Below, piece by piece: positions 9,540 to 18,149 of a DNA stretch of 29,696 bases. The number at the start of each line of letters is the position of its first letter. Position 1 is the stretch's first letter. The notes beneath the pieces are model-generated. The model had not been told where the DNA came from and searched no databases. It saw only the letters and a list, made by a program, of their open reading frames with translations. This DNA comes from Prasinococcaceae sp. CCMP 1430 (Eukaryota; Prasinodermophyta; Palmophyllophyceae; Prasinococcales; Prasinococcaceae): positions 131,401 through 161,096 of the forward strand of contig RQSC01000958.1 in assembly GCA_013416795.1 (NCBI GenBank), read 5' to 3'. The position numbers and the translations under genes are program-made.

Positions 9540-10640
9540 ATGAGCGCTGCAGGCGGCGGCGGTGGCGGCGGCGGCGACGACGGCGGCGGCGAGAGCGCGT
9601 TCTGGTCGTCGCTGCTCAAGTGGTCGCTCGCTCAGCAGGAGAACGGCAATGTCGCGGGCGCCGGGCGGCTCGGCGCGGTGCCTGAGGACACCGAGGCGGG
9701 GGAGGATGGCGCGGTCGCTGGCGCGCTGAGGCCTACGCGCGAGATCAGCAAGGAGGAGCGCGAGTGGTTCTATGAGGCCATGCAGGCGCGAACAGAGGAT
9801 GTGGCCGTCACGATGCAGTCGATAGCGTCGGCGCTGGCGTCCAAGGCGTCGGCGTCGCTCCCGCCGGAGGAGGTGGCCGTGCGCGCCGCGCTGCTCGAGG
9901 ACCTCGCCGAGCGCGTCGAGTCCATCGACCACGCCAACGACCTCGACGCGGTCGGCGGGCTCGCGCCGGTGCTCGAGGCGCTGCGCAGCCCGCACGAGGC
10001 AATCTGCGCGCGCGCGGCCGAGGTCGTGTCGATCGTCGTGCAGAACAACCCCAAGGCGCAGGCGCGCGCACTCGAGCTCGGCGCCATGGGCCATCTTCTC
10101 ACGCTCGTTGAGGAGGGCGATAGCGGTGGTGCGAAGGCAGCCGCTGGCGCGGACGCGGATGCCGCGCCGGAGCGGACGCAGCAGACGCTGGCGATGGCGC
10201 TGCTCGCACTTGGCTCACTCGTGCGCGGCGACGCGGCCGCGACGAGCGCGCTCGTGCTCGGCAGCGGCCCGCGCCTGCTGCTTCTGGCGCTGCGCGGCTC
10301 GACACCCAAGGTGCAGCGGCGTGCGCTGCACCTTATGGCGCACCTCGCTGCCCACCACGAGGCCGCGGGCGCTGCGACGGCCGCAGCTGGCGGCGTGCGC
10401 GCCGGGGGGGCGTGCCTGCTCTCGCCCGATGCCGCCGTGCGGCAGGCCGCGCTCAGCTACCTGCTGTCGCTCGCACGCGTCATCGACTTCGAAAAGAACC
10501 CCGGCGCGCTCGCCGACTACCGCGCGCCCGCGCTCGCGGCGGCGCTGGGCCGCGTGTCGGCCGGGGCGGAGGCTGATGCCGACGCTCGGCGCGAGGAGCT
10601 CGTCATGGCGCGCGAGCTGCGGAGGATGCTCGGCGAGTGA
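9540..10640 (+). CDS. Hsp70 nucleotide exchange factor, Fes1/HspBP1 type
   Basis: Intronless, 366 residues. The armadillo-repeat cochaperone family wraps the Hsp70 nucleotide-binding domain and triggers ADP release in the cytosol or ER. The N-terminus has a Gly/Asp-rich stretch, then the family signature (W/L)LKWSLAQQ at about 25-33 and ISKEEREWFYEAMQ near 75-88. Next come helical repeats with VESIDHANDLDAVGGL and AAEVVSIVVQNNPKAQ, which match the conserved IDNA-DL-GGL and QNNP-Q blocks. Alanine-rich armadillo repeats continue to about 350. ATG 9540 is the first ATG in frame. A TGTAA-type element near 10680 could be a poly(A) signal. The 258 bases up to the convergent gene at 10899 show no other feature. 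Confidence 0.85.
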   Translation: MSAAGGGGGGGGDDGGGESAFWSSLLKWSLAQQENGNVAGAGRLGAVPEDTEAGEDGAVAGALRPTREISKEEREWFYEAMQARTEDVAVTMQSIASALASKASASLPPEEVAVRAALLEDLAERVESIDHANDLDAVGGLAPVLEALRSPHEAICARAAEVVSIVVQNNPKAQARALELGAMGHLLTLVEEGDSGGAKAAAGADADAAPERTQQTLAMALLALGSLVRGDAAATSALVLGSGPRLLLLALRGSTPKVQRRALHLMAHLAAHHEAAGAATAAAGGVRAGGACLLSPDAAVRQAALSYLLSLARVIDFEKNPGALADYRAPALAAALGRVSAGAEADADARREELVMARELRRMLGE

Positions 10641-10898
10641 GTGCCGTGCGCGCCGGCATGTACACTAGTGCACACGATCATGTAACATCCTTGACACCTA
10701 CGCTTGCGCACATGCCGTCCGCGCCGGGCCTGCTCCTCAACGTCGTTGATGGCCTCATCCGTCCGCGGCGCGGGTCGCCTCGCCGGCCGTCTCCACGTGC
10801 AGCTTCGGTCGGTCGCGCGCGCGCTCGCGCATAGCTGCGTCAGCTGAATGCGTTCGCCAATGCGACCACGCGCACGCACACACACCGCGGCGCAGGAA

Positions 10899-11778
10899 CT
10901 AACGCACCTGAAGGCAGAGCCCCCCCATAGCGGGCGCGTACGAGCGCACCGCGCGCACCCGCGGCGCGGCGGGCGCGAGCGGCACCCCGTCTGCGGCCGC
11001 CCACACGTGCGCGGGCGGCACGTGTGCTGCTGGGGCGTACAGCGCCACCTCCCAGCACACCTCCACCCCACGTGCGCGCCGCGGCATGGCCGCACACGCA
11101 TGCTGCAGCCGCGCTATGAAGCCGCGAGCAGCCTCGGCAAAGTCGGCATCCACTCCGGCGCCTGCTGCGCTGCCAGCTCCGGCGTCCCTGTTAAGGTTGG
11201 CATCTGTTGTAGGCGTGCATGCATTCGTGCCCCCCGCCGGCGCGAATCGCAAGACGTAGCGCTCGAGCGGCTCCCCGGTGCGCGCGTCGGCCAGCAGCAC
11301 GGCCGCGGCGGCCGCCGCACCGGAGCACGCGGCTGCCGCAACGTCTGCTGCCGCGGCGTGCACGTACGCTGCGAGCGCGGGCGGCCGTGCTCGCCACGCA
11401 GCAACGCCGCCGAACGCGGCTGCACGAGAGAACGCCGCGCGCGCGTACACACCGCGCGAGTAGAGCACCTATGGGCGCGCCCATAGGCGCGCGCGCGCGC
11501 GTGCATGCACGCATGTGGGCGTGATCGCGCGTCCGCGAGTGTGGGTGTTTGAGTGTGCGTGCGCGTGCGCGTGTGGGTGTGAGTGAGTGCACATGCACGC
11601 TCGTGTGTGCACGCACGTGCTTGCTCGTGCGCTCGCGCAGGCACTCGCGCACGCCGCGCACCTGATGCACGAGCACCTCAAAGAGCTCGCCGACCGCCAC
11701 CGCCTCGGGGGCGTGCGCACCGCCCGCGCCGCCGCTGCCGCTGCCACCGGCGGCTCCGGCGGCGCCCATCGTCGCCAT
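10899..11778 (-). CDS. REV7: REV7/MAD2L2 HORMA-domain protein
   Basis: HORMA-domain adaptor; in other eukaryotes REV7 is the regulatory subunit of DNA polymerase zeta, linking REV3 and REV1 in translesion synthesis. Exon 1 is 11778-11662 (39 residues) and exon 2 is 11468-10902 plus stop; the 193-base intron is phase 0. The join yields LFEVLVHQ-VLYSRGVYAR, equivalent to human FLEVAVHLILYVREVYP. Further matches are VLLADARTGEPLERYVLRF (human VVVILDKEHRPVEKFVFEI), FIARLQ, WEVALY, and a C-terminal GVPLAP...GLCLQVR that corresponds to the safety-belt strand near LIPLKTM...LQLYVEE. The total is 228 residues against 211 in human. It carries an extra Ala/Gly/Asn-rich loop at about residues 118-142. 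The match to REV7 is clearer than to MAD2, but orthology needs a tree. Confidence 0.82.
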
Positions 11779-12182
11779 CGCGCGCCGGTGCCCCTCTGTC
11801 TATTTTCTCTCTCTCTCTCTCTGGCGGCCGCCGGCGCGCGCGCGGGCGACGTGCGCGCGTGCGCGCGCGCCAGTGACGCGACCGGGCGCGTCCTGGCGCA
11901 GGCGTCGCGCCCGGACGCTCTCGCGCTGCAGCACAGCGCCCGCCCGACTCATTTCACGCCGTTCGAAATAGGGCAAACAACTATTTGGCGAACTAACGAC
12001 GCGGATACCAAATGGTCGAATCCCGCAATTTCTGAATCTTACCCACCATCCACACGCACACCACACATCACACACAAACGCACGCCGCGCACACACCGCC
12101 CCTTGTCAGGCACGCAGCGCCATGGCGCCCCGGCAAGTCGCTGCTTTCACCGCCTCCGTCGGCCCGCACGGCCCGTGCCGCG
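11779..12182 (-). promoter_or_regulatory. intergenic region upstream of REV7 homologue
   Basis: Contains a CT repeat at about 11805-11822, a CG/GTGC-rich part, then an AT-rich island at 11950-12050. The island holds an interrupted inverted repeat: GTTCGAAATAG at 11961-11971 pairs with CTATTT-GG-CGAAC at 11981-11993. It is followed by CA-rich sequence to about 12090. It probably includes the REV7 promoter and the 3' end of the next gene. Confidence 0.4.
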
Positions 12183-12734
12183 TCAGGCCCCTCTCCGGCC
12201 GCCGGGTGTAGAGGCGGCGGTTGCCGCACCGTTGTCGTCGTTGGCGATGGCGATGGCCCCGACAGCATTGGCGCCTCCGGGCGACGCGGGCGGCGTCCTG
12301 CCCATCACCTGCGCGCGCGTGCATGCGTGGGCGTATGTGCGTGAGTGTGGCAGTGTCGCGTTCGTGCAAGCGCGTGCAACGTGTGTGTGCGTGTGAGTGT
12401 GTGTGAGTGTGCGTGCAAATGCTCTCGCGCACGAGCGCGTGCGTGTGTGCATTGCACGCATGCGCGTGCACGCGCGCAGACTCGCGCGCACTCCCTCTCT
12501 TTCCCTCCCCTGCGCGCCCCGCGCGGCACGTACGAAGTCCCCGAGCCCGAGGATGACGTTCTGGAGTGGCTGCAGCACGTGGTCCTTGCCGCCGTTGTGC
12601 GCGCGCCAGTCGTACATCACGCCCGCACCGACGGCGCACAGCGTGGCGAGCAGGCGCACTCCGCTGAAGAACGGCGACGGCGGTGGCAGGCGCGTCGCCT
12701 GCGGCGGCGCCATCGTTGGCGTCTCACCCGCCAT
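12183..12734 (-). CDS. small predicted membrane protein of unknown function
   Basis: Not recognised. Proposed exon 1 is 12734-12534 (67 residues) and exon 2 is 12308-12186 plus stop (41 residues), giving 108 residues. The start MAGETPTMAPP follows a strong ATG context (CCATGG on the coding strand). One hydrophobic segment, GVRLLATLCAVGAGVMY (about 27-43), precedes DWRAHNGGKDHVLQPLQNVILG, and the C-terminus is Gly/Ala/Asn-rich. The intron (12309-12533, 225 bases) has GTACGT at its donor, a CACGCGCGCAG acceptor and the GTGCGC-type composition of other introns here. It is a multiple of three and has no in-frame stop, so an unspliced message would encode an alternative protein of 183 residues. 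Coding status is supported by the clean exon 1 and plausible splice sites only. Confidence 0.5.
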   Translation of the reverse strand: MAGETPTMAPPQATRLPPPSPFFSGVRLLATLCAVGAGVMYDWRAHNGGKDHVLQPLQNVILGLGDFVRAARGAQGREREGVRASLRACTRMRAMHTRTRSCARAFARTLTHTHTHTHVARACTNATLPHSRTYAHACTRAQVMGRTPPASPGGANAVGAIAIANDDNGAATAASTPGGRRGA

Positions 12735-12770
12735 GGCAGCAGCGGGCGCGGCCAAGCATGCCCCTGTCCT

Positions 12771-12792
12771 CCCCCCCCCCCCCCCCCCCCCC
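12771..12792. repeat. poly-C tract of 22 bases
   Basis: An uninterrupted C run 37 bases upstream of the minus-strand ATG at 12734, and so a G run in that gene's 5' region. It is likely unstable in length and could form a G-quadruplex or i-motif. Confidence 0.85.
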
Positions 12793-13038
12793 TCCTGGGC
12801 GACGCGGGCGGGGCGCGCGCGCACTGTGCGTGCGCAGAGCAGAGCGCGCGTTGAGAGAACGTTCGCATGCGCGTGCGCCTTCTCGAAACGACGCAATACT
12901 TCAGTCCTGTAATAAGACGTCAAAAAGTGTTACTGTAGTCCTAATTGACGGAATTGGAATTATGGGTGGGGGCATTCAGTTCGCACGCGGGGATGCTCAC
13001 TTCGCGCGCGCGTGGCGCGGCGCCCCCGCTGGCGGGAG

Positions 13039-13085
13039 GTGTGTGTGTGTGTGTGTGTGTGTGTGTTGTTGTTGTTGTTGTTGGT
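13039..13085. repeat. GT then GTT microsatellite
   Basis: About 14 GT units pass directly into GTT units, 40 bases before the SLC22-like ATG. It is a simple repeat in the presumed 5' untranslated region or promoter. Confidence 0.85.
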
Positions 13086-13124
13086 GTTGGTGGTGTTTGT
13101 GGAGGGGGTGCAGCGGCGGCGGCG

Positions 13125-13262
13125 ATGGATGCTGCGGCAGCCGAGCGCGGGCTCGCCGCGCTCGCGGGGCGGTACGTGGCGCGTCCGCACGCCGAGAGCG
13201 CGCCCGCGCGCTGGTGTTCGTCGGCGCCTAATCGAGCACGCGTGCGCACAATGCTGTACGTG

Positions 13263-13310
<48 letters not shown>

Positions 13311-14995
13311 ACGTGCACACACACGCTGACTGTGCCAATCGCGCCCGCAGCGCGCCGCAGCCCGGCCGCCTGCCCGGGTGGCACTACTGCCGCGGCTACG
13401 CCATCGTTGGCGTCGGCCGCTGGCAGTCACGGGCGCTGTGGGTGTGTGCGTTCCTGTGGGCCATCGGCGCGCAGGCCGTCACGCTGCACATCTTCACCGA
13501 GGCGCAGTACGATGCGTGCGACGGCATCTGCAGCGATGCGGCCGCGTGCACGGCGCAGGCCGCTCCCGGCCGTGGCAGCGTGGCGTACGACTTCGGCCTG
13601 TACTGCGAGAACGAGTGGCGCGCGGTGATGCTGGGCATCCTGTATTTCCTGCCTGGGTGGTTTTTCGGCGCGTCCGTGATGGGCTCGGTGTCGGACAAGT
13701 ATGGCAGGCGGCCCGCCATGATAGCTTCAATAGTGATCGGCATCGCGTCCTCGGCCACGGCGTCGCTCGCGCCAGACTTCTACGCCTATGCCGCGGGCCG
13801 CACGGGCATGGGCTTCGCGTTCGGCGGCACCGGCGTGGTGAGCTATGTGCTCGGCTGCGAGCTCATGCCCACCGAGTGGCTCTCCATCATCGGCGTGGGC
13901 TTCTACAATGTGTATTTCGTGGCGGGCGAGGCGGGCATCGTGGCGGCCGCCCTGGCCATCAAGGACTGGCGCCTCCTCACTGGCGTGGTGGGCGCGCAGG
14001 CGGCGCTGGCGCTGCCGCTCGCGTACTTCTTTGCCCCGGAGAGCCCCAAGTGGCTCATCAGCCAGGGGCGCGACGGCGAGGCCAAGCGTGCGATGCTCAA
14101 GGCCGCCGCGCTGGACGGCGTGGCCGCGGAGGCTGCGTGCGGCGAGGTCGCCGTCTACGGCAACGCCGCCGCGGACGCCGTGCTGGATGCCGCCGAGAGC
14201 GCGGGTGCCTCCGGCGGCGCGCGGAGCAGCTCGCTCTCCTCCTCCGATCCCGCCAGCGCCCCGGGAAAGGTCGGAGAGCCCGTTGCAGGCGGCCTGGTGG
14301 GGCTCTTCCGCCGTCCCGCGATGGCGCTGATGACCGTGTGCATCACGTACGCCTGGCTGACGGTGGGCGGCGTGTATTACGGCATCAACTTCATCGCAGG
14401 CGACCTACCGGGCTCTCTGTACCAAAACGCAGTCGTCAGCGCGCTGGTGGAGCTGCCGGGTACCTTGCTGGGAAACGTCATGGTGGACGTGCCCTCGCTG
14501 GGCCGCAAGACCACCACGGTCCTTCTGTACGCGATCACCGCCGGATCCTGCGTGTGTGCTGCGTTCATGGGCGGCATGCTGCGCACAGTGGTGGCGTACG
14601 TGGGGAAGCTTGCCATATCCTCGGCTTTCTGCGCGGTGTACGTCTACTCGACGGAGATCTTCCACACGCCGTCGCGCAACGCGGGCCTAGGCCTGGCCTC
14701 GCAAATGGCGCGTGTGGGATCGGGTGCCGCCACCGGCCTCGTCACGGCGCTGGCGGTGCCGACGTCGATGCTCATGTTCGCAGCGTTCAGCGGCGTGGCG
14801 GCGCTCGCGGTGCAGCTCTGCTTGGTAGAGACGCTGGGGCATCCGCTGCCGGAGGCCGTCGACGAGGTGCTCGGGCGCCGCAAACGGCGCGGGGCGGCCG
14901 CCGGCGCGCGCGAGGAGTCGGCGCTGCTGCGCGGCGGCGGCGCCATGTCCGACGGCGCCGATGAGGACGCGCTAGCGTACGAACACGAGGGCTGA
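13125..14995 (+). CDS. SLC22-like organic ion transporter (MFS)
   Basis: Twelve-span plasma-membrane-type transporter of the major facilitator superfamily. Exon 1 starts at ATG 13125; exon 2 is 13351-14992 plus stop. Two donors fit the same phase-2 acceptor at 13350: GTACGTGG at 13172 (563 residues) and GTACGTGC at 13256 (591 residues). SLC22 hallmarks are GRWQ before the first membrane span; a large Cys-containing extracellular loop ending LYCENEW, like the family's WDLVCE-W; the loop-2 motif GSVSDKYGRRP; a DWR before span 6; PESPKWLISQGR leading into the central cytosolic loop; and YSTEIFHTPSRNAGLGLAS near span 10-11. The cytosolic centre and C-tail are Ala/Ser/Arg-rich. The substrate cannot be told; the family moves organic cations, anions and zwitterions. 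Its 3' end converges on the gene at 15232. An AT-rich patch at 15055-15072 may be the poly(A) region. Confidence 0.82.
13263..13298 (+). repeat. CT repeat inside SLC22-like intron
   Basis: About 18 CT units lie in the intron, roughly 50-90 bases before the acceptor at 13350. They may act as a very long polypyrimidine tract. Confidence 0.85.
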
Positions 14996-15231
14996 GAGCT
15001 CGCACCGACGACGCTTTGGTGGCGCTGCGGCGCCACCCGGGCGACCTAAACAGATCCTAATTAACTTTTTAGCGAGACACCGCCGGATGCGCGCGACGAG
15101 ATGCGTACGCGCGCGACGCGAGCAGCGACACGCACAAACGCCAGCGTAGCGCTGCGGCACAGGACGGCAAAAGTGCGATGCTTGCTCATTACTGCCGGCG
15201 GCGCGCCCGCACGAGCGCCATCCCCGGGCGC

Positions 15232-17115
15232 TCACGCCAGTCCGAGGGTGTCGAGCGCCTCGAGGATCCCGGCCGCCATCGCCGCGTCGGTCACAAGCAG
15301 CCGCGGCGAGTCCTCGGCGTCGCCACGCGCGGCCGCCTCCGTCTGCGTGGCGCTGGGGTCAGCGCAGGCGCGAGCGGCCTGGCGTGCGCGCGCCAAAACA
15401 CGCGTGCGCGCAACCAGCCGCGCACGCACGACCGTACGCGCATCCACACGCATCCACGCATCCACGCGGACAGACGCGCTCGCGCGCGCGTACCTTTGCC
15501 CACTCCATGAGGGCCGGCTGCGCATTGCCCACGCACACGGCATTGTGCGCGCCCGCGAGCATATCGACGTCGTTGGCGCTGTCGCCGCACGCCACCACGC
15601 GCGCCGGATCGACGGCGAAGGCGTCGCGCACGTACTCCATCGCCGTGCGCTTGCCTGCCTCGCGCGGCAGCAGGTCGACGTACACGTACTCGCCGTCGCC
15701 GGAAGCCACCACCTTGCCCTTGCTGCCGCGCTCCTCGAGCGCTGCAAGCAGCTCCTCCGCCACCTCCGCGGCGACGTCGGCGCGCGCGAGCAGCGAGCGC
15801 TTGTACTCGCCCTGGTCGTCAGCGCCCAGCGGCCGCACCTGCGCGGTGTGTGCGTGTATGTGTGCGTGTGTGTGTGTGTGTGTCAGCGTGTCAACGCGTG
15901 CGTCTCAGTACGCGCATGTGCGCGCGCGCGTGCGCGTATGACAGTGCGTGTGCGTGCGTGCCAGCACGCACCTCGTCGGCCACGCCGCCGCGAGAGCCAC
16001 CGAGCACGGCGTCGAGGGCGTCGGCGGCGTGCGCGCCGTCCCAGCTGACGCGCAGACGCTGCGCCCAGTCCTCGTCCTCCGCGAAGCCACCCGTGAAACC
16101 GTCGGGGGCATACACGCGCGTGCCCACGCCAGTGACCAGCGCGTCGGGGGCCAACAGGGCGCCGCGCGGCAGCTCCTCGCGCAGGGCCTCGAACTGCGCC
16201 AGCGAGCGGCCGGTGGAATAGCACAGCACGCTGCCCGCTGCGGCGTGGCGGCGGCGCCAAAAGGCTGAGAACTGTGCGCGCGCGCGCGCGCAGGCGAGTG
16301 TTTGTCGATGTTTGAGTGCGTGCGCGTCAGTGCGTGCGTGTGCGCGCGCGTGTGTGCGCGCGCCACCACGGCGCGGGCGCGGGCGGCGTGCGCACGCGCA
16401 CCTCAGCGCCCGCCGCGTCGTTGCCCACCATGGTGCCGTCGAGGTCGGAGACGAGGAGGAGCGGCGCGCCCTCGTGCGCGGCGTGCACGCCGCCCTCCGC
16501 GACTGCCACGACGGCCGCGGCGCGCCCCACGCGCAGCGCGCCGCCGCCGGACGCGCCGTAGGTCTCGCGGACCGCGCCGTCCGACAGCACGAAGCGTGCC
16601 TCCTTGATGCCCTCCATGGGCATCGTCACCGCGTAGTGACCGCGGCTCGCGAGCCACCATGCCTCGGACATCGGGGTGGGCTCCACGCCGGCGATCGGCG
16701 TGCCGTCGGCGCGCGCGGGTACGATCTGCGGGGCCGGGGGCGCGAGCGTGGGTGCGGGTGCGTTAGTGAGTACGCGAACGTGTGTCCATGTGTGCGCGCG
16801 CGTGCGCGCGTGCGTGAGTGCGCAAGCGCGCGCGTGAAGACACGAGTATCGGTGCCTTGCACGGCGGCGGGTGCGCGCGTCTGGGATCGGCCCAGTGCGC
16901 GCAGCTGTCTCTCGCTCTTTCTGTCTCTCTGTCTGTCTAGGCCCATCGCGGACGCTTGCGCACACGCGCACCTGCGGAGGTGTGTCCCATCCCCTGCCAC
17001 GGAACACGATCGTCACCTCAGGCACACCTTCGCCGCCCTTGCCCTCGCCGCGTGCAGCCGCGCGCGCCACCGCCGGCCGACCGGCCAGCTGCCGAGATCG
17101 TGGGGATTCACCCAT
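15232..17115 (-). CDS. sucrose-phosphatase-family HAD phosphatase with N-terminal starch-binding-like module
   Basis: Five exons, all joined in phase 0: 17115-16972, 16725-16402, 16271-15972, 15838-15494 and 15378-15235 plus stop; introns are 246, 130, 133 and 115 bases. From ATG 17115 this is 419 residues. Residues about 26-115 resemble CBM25/CBM53 starch-binding modules: VTIVFRGRGWDTP, then GHYAVTMP and ARFVLSDG before a Gly-rich strand. Residues about 135-419 are a HAD phosphatase of the S6PP family: nucleophile Asp142 and Asp144 in SDLDGTMVGND, Thr176 in YSTGRS, Lys319, and Asp342/Asp346 in CGDSANDVD. VGNAQPAL and the ending AAGILEALDTLGL follow. It lacks the plant SPP C-terminal domain. 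It probably dephosphorylates a sugar phosphate such as sucrose-6-phosphate, but the substrate is unproven. The ATG at 17115 overlaps the stop of the upstream RER-like frame by eight bases; a 37-base intron (17089-17125) would instead fuse the two, and I favour that model. Confidence 0.8.
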
Positions 17116-17636
17116 GCGTCCTCACCACGCCCGCGAGCGCGGCCGGCGCGGCCGCCGTCGCCGCCACCGGCGCCAGCAGGCCGACGAGCGCCACGTCAAG
17201 CGCCAGGCCGACCAGCAGGTCCGAGACGAAGAGGTCGAACTCCTTCCAGAATTCCTCGCCGCGCTTCTGCACCTCCGCGATGGTCGCGCACCCCGAGTCG
17301 ATGGCGACCTCGCAGACGACCTTGAACACGAAGCGCGTGTCCGCGATGAGCCTGTCGCGCAGCGGGGCCCAGCCCGCTGCCCATCGCCCGAAGGCGCCGC
17401 TGTCCCACAGCGCGATGTATCGCCGCACCATGCCCTCTCGCAGCTGGCCGCTCTGCGCGTACTCGGCCATGTCAGCGGGCAGCGCCACGTCCTTGCGCTT
17501 GCACAGCGCCTGGACGTCCTCCCAGGCCATCGGCTCGCCCTCCCAGCCCTCCTCGTCGTCGCCGTCCCCGCCCCCGCCGCCGCCCCCTCCGGTGCCCTTC
17601 AGGCCGCCGTCGCTACCGCCCGCGCCGCCATCGCCG
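17108..17636 (-). CDS. RETICULATA-RELATED (DUF3411) N-terminal half, probably the front of a fusion protein
   Basis: RER proteins are plastid envelope membrane proteins of unclear biochemical role. The exon 17636-17126 encodes a Gly/Asp-rich acidic stretch, MAWEDVQALCKRKDVALPADM, RDRLIADTRFVFKV, EVAIDSGCATIAEVQKRGEEFW and DLLVGLALDVALVGLLAP. These match, in order, the N-terminal half of plant RER5/RER6, including its acidic Gly-rich lead-in. The second half of the family domain (SVFEA...RP, ALWGVF-G-SSN-RYQ, VRFANN-YGG) is missing. The frame stops at TGA 17108-17110 unless the intron 17089-17125 is removed, which joins GV to LAGRPAV and the phosphatase gene. Acceptor CAG at 17637 (phase 2) follows a GTGC-repeat intron, so one or more 5' exons with start codon and targeting peptide lie upstream, unresolved. 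ATG 17530 is an internal alternative start. Confidence 0.68.
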
Positions 17637-17638
17637 CT

Positions 17639-17712
17639 GCACGCACGCACGCACGCACGCACGCGCAAGCACGCACGCACGCACGCACAGACAGACACAC
17701 ACGCACGCGCTC
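17639..17712. repeat. GCAC tetranucleotide repeat
   Basis: Imperfect ACGC/GCAC units with a short ACAG interruption. Read on the minus strand it is a GTGC-rich intron ending in GTGCAG before the RER exon. Confidence 0.75.
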
Positions 17713-18085
17713 GCGGTGTGGCGGGGGCTGCTGCGCCGCGCAGCGCGCCGCGCCGCCGCCCACAGCCCTCCCCTTGATCACCGGGGTTCAGGTTACTTTT
17801 AAGGGTTAAACAATTAGGGTTCATTCACTTGCGCACCCTAGTACCCTGCCAATCGCGTACCCAGCACAACACCCGGGCGGACCCGCACCCCCGGTCTACC
17901 ACCTGACTACCCCGAGTACCGGTACCGGTCCAACCCCCGTGTCGCGCGTGTCACCCCTGGTCTTCACTCAGGGACTCGACTTGCCTTGCTCATCGGGACC
18001 TGGTTTGATCCGTGGTCAGACGTATCAGAGCGGGCGCGGGCGCGTGAACAGCCCGAGCGCCCAGCACATTGCACGCCCATCCCGC

Positions 18086-18117
18086 GGCGGCGGCGGGGGC
18101 GGCGGGGGCGGCGGGGG

Positions 18118-18149
<32 letters not shown>
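18086..18149. repeat. G5 runs followed by a 31-base C run
   Basis: Several GGGGG runs separated by CGGC (to about 18117) are directly followed by 31 C at 18119-18149. The G part can form a quadruplex or pair with the C run as a hairpin. It sits about 120 bases before the SEC11 ATG and may be mis-sized in the assembly. Confidence 0.8.

Larger units (their letters stand above)
12735..13124. promoter_or_regulatory. divergent intergenic region with AT-rich core
   Basis: Lies between the ATGs of the small membrane protein and the SLC22-like gene. An AT-rich patch at about 12890-12965 contains GACGTC (12917-12922), a palindromic bZIP-type core. A run of 22 C lies at 12771-12792 and a GT/GTT microsatellite at 13039-13085. 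It probably acts as a bidirectional promoter. Confidence 0.45.

Noticed and set aside
13378-14964. 528-codon second frame over the SLC22-like gene
   Set aside because: It is a shadow frame with Arg/Gly-rich translation; the overlapping frame holds all transporter motifs.
17639-17712. CRISPR-like or satellite array
   Set aside because: The repeat unit is a 4-base GCAC microsatellite with no spacers, matching the simple-sequence introns seen elsewhere.
17800-17822. Interstitial telomere repeat
   Set aside because: Only two imperfect AGGGTT-type units occur; that is too little for telomeric DNA.
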